Assembly (NCBI GenBank): GCA_016508695.1
Contig: VNKQ01000008.1
Location: 1,364,001-1,428,000, forward strand
Length of the DNA: 64,000 bases
Direction: 5' to 3'
From: Hyphodiscus hymeniophilus
Taxonomy: Eukaryota; Ascomycota; Leotiomycetes; Helotiales; Hyphodiscaceae
This document shows positions 10,469 to 19,065 of this stretch, in pieces (the stretch's first letter is position 1; every line of letters begins with the position of its first letter). The translations under genes were made by a program, and so were the position numbers. A model generated the notes under the pieces. It was not told where the DNA came from, did not search any database, and saw only the letters and a list, made by a program, of their open reading frames with translations.

Positions 10469-12800
10469 TCAATATTCCACAACCGGCCATTCCGGCACCT
10501 TGCAAGCATTCTTCTCCGTCCAACTCCTAATCCTTTTCACCATCCAACCACTCTTAAATACAATATCCCTCTTATTACCTCTCTCGTCCTCAATATCCAA
10601 CTCCGGCGGCTTGTATGCACCCAACCTGAAACTCGTCGACAACTTGCACGTGCGATCGTAGAAGACGAACTGGAAACATTCGTTGGTTATCGCACAAGCT
10701 TGTTTGCATTTGTCGAAAGATTTGAAGGCTTCATCTTCAGGGGAGAAGGGTCGCCATTTTGGGTGTGTGTTGAGCTCGGGTGAGGCTTCGTCCAGGGAGT
10801 CTTGTCGCTTGGTGAGGCGTTTTGTGGAAGTGGTTGAGGGGTCCTCAGATCCTGAATTTGGGGACTTATCAGCTTGATGCGTTCCTTCTGCTGCTATTGT
10901 GTCGTCTATTGCCTTTTGTGAATCGATGGTGGTTCCTTTCGAGATATCGATATATGATGCTGGGTCTGGTTTGTTAACAAGATCGTGTTCAAGCTTCTCC
11001 ATTTCGACTTTCTTCTTTTTGCCTTTCATGTTTTTAATCTTCTTTGCTTTAAGCTTTTTGCTTTCGTCAGTTTGGTCCCTGGTTGCCGCACCTTCGCCTT
11101 TGCTGGCGGCGAGGTCAATGAGAGGCTTCTCAACTTCGTTTTCATTGTCGGTGTCAGATGTGCCTTCATCCTCGTTTGTCAATTCACTGCCGCTATTGCC
11201 CTCCTCGCCACTGTCCTCCTTTTCCTGCGCATCGTTCTCGTGGCTGTCATGTTTCTGTTCCTCGCCGCCTTTCTGCGTCCCACTATCGTCCTCCTTTGCC
11301 TCGTCTGATTTCTTCGCCTCTTCTGCCTTCCTATGCTCTTCCGCCTTCCTCATCTCCTCGTCTTCAGCCATTTCCTTTTCTTTCTCCTCGCGGAACCTTT
11401 CTTCCTCCGCTCTCCTTAACTCTTCCTGCTCATCATTTTCGCTCCACCCTTGCGGCTCTTTGAATTCCTCTCCGTGTGACAGATTATCCCAATTATCTTT
11501 CTCTTCCACCAAGTGCGGCTCGACGAACTGTTCATACAATTCCGAAAACGTTGTGGCCTATCCTCTCATCAGCATCATAACCTCGTAGCAGCAGAGCATC
11601 ACTTGCATTTTCGATCCCCAAAACCTCCCTCTTTCTTTCCAATCTCCACATGCTGCTAATCTCATGACTAGTCATATGGTGCATGGCAACAACCGGCTGG
11701 CACCAATGTTCCCCATACGTAAACGTACTCGGCTTATACCCATTCATATACGGCCTCGCACCTGTCAACTTAACACCCTTCTCCTCCAGCGCAATGCCCA
11801 AGGCAATATCTCCACAACAATGCGCCGTCATCCTTGTATCCCAGCTCCTCGCCAGCCCCTGCGGCTGATCGGGTCCCAGCAACTTATTCATCGCCGCATT
11901 TGAAAGGACATATCCACTTCCTCCATGCGCAAAAGAGTGCGCACCAGTAGACACCGCGCTTCCCATGTACCACGGCTTCTTACTATCCAGCTTTTCCAGC
12001 CACGTCACGAGGTTCGGCCACACGATATACGAATCCGTCTCGATAAATACGTACCACTTCGCATCAGGTCTCATCTCAAACGTCTCCTCCACCATGTGGA
12101 TGAATTTATACTTGTCCAGTTTCCAACCTCCCCGATTATCCCCTTGACCACTATCTTCTTTTAAACTGAGCACGTCTTGCCCCGTCGAGTGGTATTCGTG
12201 AATTTTGCGGTAGATTTCGAAATCTGGGTTTGAGTCTCGGATCTGTTCGTCCACGTTTCGGAGCGCGTCGTTGATTATGAACGGTCCGATCGTACCTTGT
12301 AAGTCTGAGAAGAAGAGAATATCTGATGGTGAGAGGTAGCGGAGAGTTGTGCCTAGATGAATGGCAAGTTGGGAGACTTCTTGCGCTCCCGTTTTGAAGA
12401 TTATTACTATGCCCTCTGCACGGAGGCGCGCGATGGTTTCTTGTTCGATGGTGGGCTTGGTGGATGGCATTTTTGAGGCCGGTGTGGAAGAAGATGTGAT
12501 AGGACAACTGCAGGTTTCCGGGGCGGTTGAAACGTTTGACGGTAGTTGAGGTGGACATGTTGGTTCAGGACATAAAAGCTGCAGTTCTTTGCCTGGTCCT
12601 GGGATCGGGATTTGCCCGTTGGATCCGGGTCGACGACGATCTTTAGTATGATTTAAATAGCGATGTGAATCTCTAGGCTCTGTGGAGAGATGCAGCCTCT
12701 GAATGGGTTTGAAATATGCAAGAAAAGAAACGAAGAAACATGCGAGGAAGAATCTGGTGATTGGGTTTCCCCGTGCTCTGCGAACCAGAGTTAAATTCAT
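10469..12800 (-). CDS. GT31-like (Fringe-type) glycosyltransferase with long charged insertion
   Basis: Modelled as 12800-11625 plus 11557-10469, 754 residues. Residues 1-30 form a type II signal anchor (RFFLACFFVSFLAYF), so the enzyme should sit in the Golgi with a luminal catalytic domain. The fold is the fungal GT31/Fringe-like type: the strand FFSDLQ, the DxD-like site in YVFIETDSYIVW, GGSGYVLS, and the CCGDIALG and HHMTS motifs. The C-terminal Cys-rich PAN/apple-like part (CKQACAITNECFQF, SWTEKNAC) is usual in these proteins. Between them lie about 200 residues that are almost all E, K, D, S and N. The join is uncertain. A 67-bp intron with a weak donor (GTTTTG) restores the frame, but a one-base change in the TTTT run near 11547 would do the same. 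An upstream ATG at 13049 adds 83 residues unlike the family, so I chose 12800. Confidence 0.72.
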
Positions 12801-14538
12801 AGTAATACTCAATGATACGATGATACGATGATAAAACGGAAAGATGTGTGAAGATAGTGGCATTGAAAGCATCTTCTGCAGCCGCCATTTTGGTGGTTGA
12901 CATGAGGAATGATGGCTCGATTGAGAAGTAAGGGGCAAGTGCTGAGCGGATACTGACCTTCCAGCAAGGAGCGAGCTCAAACGACAGAGTTCAGAATGAT
13001 TCAATCGAACAGTGGATATTTTTAGACCATGAACGGAATTATCGGGCACTTAGTAGCTTAATCGTGTCGAAAGGCAGTTTTGCTGGACTGCCCCGACTGG
13101 AAAGAAATTGTTAACCCTGCCTAATAAGATGCCGTTCGGCACACGTAGTTCGAATTGCAGGAGGAATTTGAAAACAAAAAGATTTCAATACACACTCAAT
13201 CGAATATTTGAAGCTGCTGAATTATCAGTGATCAGCCGATGATTGAATATCGCAAGTCAATGTCAACCATGTGGAGGGCTTCCCACGTGATCTCACACGA
13301 GAAAGGAGTTCAAGTCTCAGCAGAACATCGGGAGAAGAGCTTGACCCACTAACTAGCTTGCCTGTCAGCAATACAAGCAATAGAAGCGAAGGGAGGCTGA
13401 TTTGCACTAAAATGGCACTGCGACTTTGGGGCCTTGCATGAAGCCCTTTGGGCCCCTCTCCCTAATAAGCCAAATAGGCACCTGCGATCTGACAGGCTAC
13501 TCTCCCTCGTTCTACAACGGGTAGTGCGAGCACAGAGCAGGAGCTGAAGCTGAATTCCTCTCGTATCTTGGAAATAATCTGCTCATATAAGTATTTGTCG
13601 ATCCGGTAATGATCAGGAGCGTTGTTGCCAAGCTGCTAAGGTTTTGCCCTTTTGAAGTAGACCTCGTCAGGAAGTCCGCTAGCGAAAGCGACGACTTCTT
13701 AAATCGACAACACCCTCAAATTTCCCAATGTCAAGAGGAAATTCCTTCTGTTCAAGTTATGGGAAACACGTTCAAATCCAATAAGAGGATCACAAAATTG
13801 CGAGTGCAATTTCTGTTCGTGTGACACCGCCGCATCTTCGCATCCACCCAAGCGTCGGAAAAGAGTGAGTACACAAGCAGGAATGCAGCGAGATGTCTGT
13901 AGTTCTGGTTAACATGATTCGATAAGTGCTTAGGGTACCAGTATCATGGCAATACCTCGATTTCGTGCTGTCGATATCAGAGACAGATATGAAGCACCGT
14001 GAGCTTGGCGGCTTTTTCTTCCAGTTTGAAGCAGGGTAGTCCTTTTAAGAGTTGAATCCAGCTACCAGCCCTCTCGCCACTTGGGGAACAATTTCTCTTC
14101 CGAGGGATCCAAATGTTCTTTCCATGGATGGATATCTATTCTCGAACATCTCATTGTTTTAGGAAGATGGTTCTTCAATGGCACCACGCATGATCCTCGT
14201 GCACGATCCATGTCTTGTTGCAAGAAATGTTGAGGACTGAGTCCAGTCTGACACATCATTAGATAGATCATTCTAGCTAGTGGTTCAAGTTCTTCTTAGA
14301 GACTGAGACTTTCTGGATCGTGTAACAAATGTAGACGGGACTTCAACGAACAAGCTCAACTGCTGTCGCTAAATCTCTTGGCTTCAACTCTGTTGCAAAC
14401 CTATAAGTATATGTCTGTTCTTGATCTTCTGCGTTTACTCAATCCTCATCTTGCCTTCATAACCATCTTCTCTCAAAAAGCATCTCCCAACCAATAATTC
14501 TCTCTCTAAAGTCCGCAGCTCCTCAAATCCATTTCTAC
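12801..14538. other. Mostly non-coding region with one possible small secreted protein
   Basis: This interval holds the upstream region of the glycosyltransferase and no long recognisable gene. The only coding candidate is the short minus-strand frame at 13225-13407, listed separately. The rest gives short overlapping frames without family signals. Confidence 0.5.
13225..13407 (-). CDS. Possible small secreted protein (signal-peptide ORF)
   Basis: A 60-codon frame begins with a good signal peptide (MQISLPSLLLLVLLTGKLVSG), then a Ser-rich and Arg-rich stretch with a single cysteine. A GTGAGA donor lies inside the frame near 13299, so the true gene might continue in a second exon. I recognise no family. 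It could equally be a chance frame: the hydrophobic core rests on a short CT-rich stretch and there are no close conserved neighbours. Confidence 0.25.
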   Translation of the reverse strand: MQISLPSLLLLVLLTGKLVSGSSSSPDVLLRLELLSRVRSRGKPSTWLTLTCDIQSSADH

Positions 14539-14852
14539 ATGATGGCCGATTCAAATGACCGGAACTCGAGCCAATCTCAGCGACAGACACGACTCCCAAA
14601 TCTAGCCTTCGAACTTTCAGACTACAGCGAGTTCGACCCCCGCCCAGTATCACCCCAAGTCCTGAGGACGCTGTAATCATTGATTCTCATGGAGTCGATG
14701 CCGAGGGCGAAACTCGAAGCAGTGTAGAGACTTGGGGGAGAATTCTGCTCATCTTTCTTTTCTGTCTTGACATTCTTCTATTGATTCTATTTGTACTCTT
14801 TATGTGCAAATTGTTCATGAACAACATCGTGGACTTTTTCAGTCTCAATTGA
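14539..14852 (+). CDS. Candidate small single-pass membrane protein, frame broken at a C-run
   Basis: From the ATG at 14539 a hydrophilic Ser/Gln-rich frame runs to DYSEFDP and then stops at 14675. In the next frame, from the same place, the reading continues through ITPSPEDAV and ETWGRILL. There follows one strong transmembrane segment (LLIFLFCLDILLLILFVLF) and a stop at 14850-14852. The two frames meet at the five C's at 14637-14641; one more C would join them into about 105 residues. This could be a sequencing error, a real one-base deletion or a chance pairing of frames. No family is recognised. A second small frame at 15010 has a similar plan. Confidence 0.35.
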
Positions 14853-15009
14853 AGGACTATCAACGGGTTTGATGCACAGCCTCTGGAAAGATAGATTTTG
14901 CAACAAGATCTCAGAACTTAGACTTATTGAATCCATAAACATACCAAAAGTACTCGTGGGGTTGTTTCATTGTAATGCCGAGTCTGGCTCTGTTTTGTAA
15001 AATTGGTTC

Positions 15010-15249
15010 ATGCCTTCATTCCAGATCCTTCCACCCACCTGCACGAACAAGCCCCCACCCCCCCCCCCCCTCCCCGGGCCCCCTTCTTCAGAATTCACCA
15101 CTTTCCTCAACAACAATGAAGACTTTGGCGGAGTCCAGCAGCCAACAGACGATTGGAGCAAAATTCTATGGTGGGTGTCTCAAGCATTTCTGTTTTGCGT
15201 GATCCTGGGGTTTGCTTTTGTGTGGCGATATCGCCTGAAAATTGTATAG
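15010..15249 (+). CDS. Candidate small proline-rich single-pass membrane protein
   Basis: A 79-residue frame has a proline tract encoded by the long C-rich run at 15051-15082, then an acidic linker (NNNEDFGG). A transmembrane segment (WWVSQAFLFCVILGFAFVW) follows, with the basic end RYRLKIV. The reading frame before the C-run depends on the exact number of C's (about 13), so the N-terminus is uncertain. Its plan, a polar head then DDWSKIL and one helix near the C-terminus, resembles the candidate at 14539. Together they may be a small tandem pair. No function can be assigned. Confidence 0.33.
   Translation: MPSFQILPPTCTNKPPPPPPLPGPPSSEFTTFLNNNEDFGGVQQPTDDWSKILWWVSQAFLFCVILGFAFVWRYRLKIV
15051..15082 (+). 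repeat. C-rich homopolymer run
   Basis: A run of about 13 C's at 15058-15070 sits within a wider C-rich stretch. It encodes the proline tract of the small candidate protein in one frame and is a likely place for length errors. Confidence 0.85.
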
Positions 15250-15879
15250 CTACAGGCAGAGCTCGCTGTATATCTTCAAGCTCTAGAAGATGTCACGACA
15301 GAAAGATCTGTAGCGATGTATCAAAATAGAGGGTTTTCAGGCAGGCCAGGCCAGAAAAATGATCGTTGTCAGGCTGAAGATCAGAAATTCCGTCTCAATG
15401 CTCTGCCTGCCCCCACTCACTCATATTACTCCCGCAAGCTTGAGTTGACCAACATGTGCGTTTTATCAGGGGACGGTGAGCTGAAGGAGTTACAGAGTCA
15501 AGCCTCTCACCCTGAACGACAGTCCTCTAGCCATGGCCAAGTTTTGGGGCCATTAATATTCAGCTCGTACGCGAGGCAAAGCACATGTATGCCAATCAAG
15601 CACATGACAAGTAAACGAGTTTCAATAAAGGAACAAGGAATCATGGGAGATTTGTCGAAACCAATCGCTTGCCGAAACGGTCTTTGCTTCCCTTTCCGTC
15701 CCAGTTCTTTGTCTCTTTAGGACAGAGTGAAGCGAAAACCGACCGATCTACCGCTCAGAAACATGCTACCAGACTTGAAAATTCAAACAAAGAAGAAAAT
15801 AGCGACATTGAATACGTATTAAAAAGCTCTTGGATTTCGCTTATTCTGATTAACTCATAACTGGACATCAAACGTCAAA
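15250..15879. other. Intergenic region upstream of the 933-residue gene
   Basis: A 134-codon frame at 15316-15720 has no recognisable composition or motif, and I treat it as chance. The rest should hold the promoter and leader of the gene starting at 15880. Confidence 0.5.
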
Positions 15880-18681
15880 ATGTCCGATACTGGCACTGAT
15901 ACCGACACCAGTGCTTCAGATTCCTACGTTGAGAAGCCAGATACAACGGAGCAGCACAGATTAATGGAGTATTTGTCTGATTCATTCAGTTTTGCTCCAA
16001 GAGCTTCGCCCTCACCATATCCCGAAGAAAATCCGTTGATTATCGCACTCCCGGACGACTTTTCAAACGCAGAGTCTACTTATTCGCAGGAATGGTACGA
16101 CCAGCTACCTCACCAAACTTTGATCGACGTAGAAAGCTCGGATGAGTTCTGGGAGGCTTTCAGGGATAATGGTGAACCCGGTAGCGATTGGTGGGTACTC
16201 CAGGATAAGTTGCTACGAAAAAAAGTAGAGAAGGTTTTTGGTTTGGCAGGTTTGCAGGACTTGGCAGACCTGGCTACAAATCGCGACAGAGCCACTCTCC
16301 AAGAGATTGATCAAATGAGCGAGGTCGAAGTCGTAAGAAGTCTCGAGGAATGGTTTACCTGTAAAGCCCCTCTACACATTGTCTGGGCAGGGATTGACAC
16401 CACCCCACCAGAGCATGCACCGCACACTGGATCGATCGACTCTATCGTCAAAGGTGCACTTCAAGCTATCTATGAAAGTGACAACTCGACAGACATACCG
16501 GCATTAGCGGATATGATTTACGATAATCTTGCCAGTCTCAGCAATGCTGGCGTGAAAAGAACCAGGAACCGAGTTCTGCGTGCTGTCAGAGAAGCACGCA
16601 AATCTTCGAATGATAATCCGATCCCGGACCAATTACACGCGACTACGTGTTCGAATAGTCCCTCTATGCTGGGTAGCTTTGACACAGGGGAATATTTTAT
16701 AGATCCAGCTAGCGAATTGAGTCGTCCCATAGAGCTGATCCCCAATGGGATACCCGAGGACCAAAGGAACGGCTTCACAGAGGCGGTCATCGATTCCCGA
16801 ATCAAAGACTTCCTAGAACGGTTGTATCGCAGAGAGGAGAAACGGGCGGTGAAGAATGTTATACGCCAGAAAATGGAGCTATTGAATGGGGAGAAGACCG
16901 TGCACTGGGATGAGAAAATAGGCCCCTTGATTTTTGTCAATTCCCTCATCACTGTCTTCCTTACAGTCCTAGCCGACGACGACTTTACATACCCTCTTTC
17001 AAAGGCAACAGGAATCATCAAGCAACGACTCGACCTCCTCACCGATGAAAAGAGCCGTGGGATCATCCCGAGTCAAGACTCGTTCAACATCGGAACCCCG
17101 ACTAGACGCTCGGATAGGCAAGCCAAGCTTGTGTTGATTGAACTCGATGCCGGGATCAGGGGCTACCTGTGGGAGCTTCATCAAGAGGCAGACTCTGAGC
17201 TCTCGGCACTCATTGAACAAAAGCTAGCTTTACTCGATGGTGATTATACCGAGCATGATTTACCCGTGGATCCTTCTCCTTTTCAACTTTGGAGACTCAA
17301 TACCAGGGTTAGAGGCTTTATAAGATCCCTAGAAAGAATGTATCATAGCAGGTGGGCCGGGTTTGAAGATATAGAGCAGTTGATAAAGAATATCGTCAAC
17401 CAACGAACCGCCCTGCTCACTGGAAATGAGGACCCCAACCTTTCGAAATACGAATTAGAGTCGGAGTCCAGAGGCAGCAGCCCATCTGACTATGTCTTCT
17501 CCAGCTTTGGGGCCCCTTATATAAGAAATATACAGATAGAGCGCCTGAAAGAGGAAGACGAGCTCGCAAGCCGCGGTCGCCTGGCATCATTCAGCTCAAA
17601 CTACACTTCACGTTCCAGCATACAGCAGGCAAAAATGGATCTCCGTCCTTCTCACCATAAGTTAGCAGTTGTGCCAACTATCGCCGATTTCATCTCGCCA
17701 GCACTGGCGACCGGTAGACGGAGTCCATCCCCATTGGGTATGTCAGACGCCCCAGATGTATCTGAGCAGACTGAGCAGTCATCAGATGCACAATCATTCT
17801 TCTTGCCCGACTTAGGGGAAGATTTAGTAAAACAGGCGCGAAGTGGCGCTTTCTTCGTACCCGAGTACGAGCCAACAGAGAATCCATATTCTGAGCCTGA
17901 TCTTCCCAAACACGCAGTCCGAGGTCGTCCACGAAAGGTTACTTCTTCATCTGCGGCTGCCCCGAGCGCAAAACTCTCCGAACAGAAGTGGAACCTCCTC
18001 AAACAGCAATTAATCGATTCAGGAGCGGACCTTCTCTCTCCACTTCATATAAAATGGGGAACAGACGATACAGAGCCCAGTTTCACGCTCGATGAACTTC
18101 CCGACACTGTTCCATGGATCGAAGATTGGAAGTGGGGGTTAATTCGAGCAAAACTGCAGAAATCACGAGCGTTGATTCAGCATCCATATGGAGAGCCGTT
18201 AGGTTTAATCTGGGGTCCGGGGATTTTAAACCGTACCAGTTTTGTCGTAGGGGATGTTGATACTGATCAACCCCTTCAGCCCCTGACCAGACCCGTGGCT
18301 CGAGCGCGACCACGGGCTCCTGTGCTCAGGAACAAGCGCACTTCGGACAAGGCTTTCGTTTTGTCTAAAGAGCCAGACTCAGATTCAAGTTCAGATTCAG
18401 AATTTGGAGCAAAATCTTCGCCCAAACCCTGGACAAAGCGCGCCAAAACCTTCAAAATACCGCAACTCGACACAACGAAACTGCAAGCTCAAGTGAAAGG
18501 AAAAGGTGGGCAGTCGCAGCAAAAGAAGTGGAAAAGTTTAGAGAAAATGGAAGGAGGTGAGGACCCAGAGACGCATTGGGTGGGTGGCACGGGAAGACCG
18601 AAGAAACCGCGGCTCGAGGTGGATGGTACGTTGAAGAGTCCTGTGAAGGTTTCCAAGAAAACGAAACATGCAGCAAAGTAG
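15880..18681 (+). CDS. Unrecognised repeat-containing, probably nuclear protein (933 aa)
   Basis: One exon, 933 residues; I do not recognise the family. Residues about 307-518 contain four helical repeats of 32-45 residues, each ending in a Q-K/R-x-x-LL-x-G/D motif: RQKMELLNGE, KQRLDLLTDE, EQKLALLDGD and NQRTALLTGN. A second module occurs three times: a Trp-rich helix, then a PLxIxWG segment, near residues 163 (APLHIVWAG), 722 (SPLHIKWGT) and 774 (EPLGLIWGP). An AT-hook-like RGRPRK lies near residue 681, a second GRPKKPR near 907, and basic clusters fill the last 100 residues. This points to a nuclear, perhaps DNA-binding, protein. The N-terminus is Ser/Thr/Asp-rich. The start is the first ATG of the frame, and no intron is needed. 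Confidence 0.75.
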   Translation: MSDTGTDTDTSASDSYVEKPDTTEQHRLMEYLSDSFSFAPRASPSPYPEENPLIIALPDDFSNAESTYSQEWYDQLPHQTLIDVESSDEFWEAFRDNGEPGSDWWVLQDKLLRKKVEKVFGLAGLQDLADLATNRDRATLQEIDQMSEVEVVRSLEEWFTCKAPLHIVWAGIDTTPPEHAPHTGSIDSIVKGALQAIYESDNSTDIPALADMIYDNLASLSNAGVKRTRNRVLRAVREARKSSNDNPIPDQLHATTCSNSPSMLGSFDTGEYFIDPASELSRPIELIPNGIPEDQRNGFTEAVIDSRIKDFLERLYRREEKRAVKNVIRQKMELLNGEKTVHWDEKIGPLIFVNSLITVFLTVLADDDFTYPLSKATGIIKQRLDLLTDEKSRGIIPSQDSFNIGTPTRRSDRQAKLVLIELDAGIRGYLWELHQEADSELSALIEQKLALLDGDYTEHDLPVDPSPFQLWRLNTRVRGFIRSLERMYHSRWAGFEDIEQLIKNIVNQRTALLTGNEDPNLSKYELESESRGSSPSDYVFSSFGAPYIRNIQIERLKEEDELASRGRLASFSSNYTSRSSIQQAKMDLRPSHHKLAVVPTIADFISPALATGRRSPSPLGMSDAPDVSEQTEQSSDAQSFFLPDLGEDLVKQARSGAFFVPEYEPTENPYSEPDLPKHAVRGRPRKVTSSSAAAPSAKLSEQKWNLLKQQLIDSGADLLSPLHIKWGTDDTEPSFTLDELPDTVPWIEDWKWGLIRAKLQKSRALIQHPYGEPLGLIWGPGILNRTSFVVGDVDTDQPLQPLTRPVARARPRAPVLRNKRTSDKAFVLSKEPDSDSSSDSEFGAKSSPKPWTKRAKTFKIPQLDTTKLQAQVKGKGGQSQQKKWKSLEKMEGGEDPETHWVGGTGRPKKPRLEVDGTLKSPVKVSKKTKHAAK

Positions 18682-19065
18682 GGGGTGGGCGTGATGAGTA
18701 CTATTAGCCTTACATTTGTCGTATTTCCATGCGTTGTCTGTGGGTGGTGCTGTGAATGATTGGGAGTTCCTGTTGCTGAGGTAATACAAAAGTGGTCGGG
18801 AACCACACCTCTAGATGATCCATCTTTGTGATAATAAATTCTTGACTTGAATGTATTATATGTTGTATTCGTGATGCTTAAGCTGGTAAGAAACAAATAG
18901 GTATCGTGCCATGCCATTGTGGTCCAACACCAGCTTTCATCGCATATCATGCCTTCGTCTCTCATAATTTTCATGATCCGTGCCCGCTAGAACTCCAACC
19001 CAAAAATCGTTGTCTGTAGATGTCGTCGCATCCATGCTGCCTCCTGTCCTAGCGATTGCCTGGAC
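18682..19065. other. Convergent 3' ends of two genes
   Basis: Two genes end facing each other here. The stretch is AT-rich and should hold both 3' untranslated regions and polyadenylation sites. No gene is seen. Confidence 0.6.

Noticed and set aside
10469..13049. Upstream start at 13049 for the GT31-like protein
   Set aside because: The extra 83 residues would put the signal anchor far from the N-terminus, unlike this type II membrane enzyme family.
15316..15720. 134-codon frame upstream of the 933-residue gene
   Set aside because: Composition is unstructured, without motif, and no splice link to the following gene is needed.
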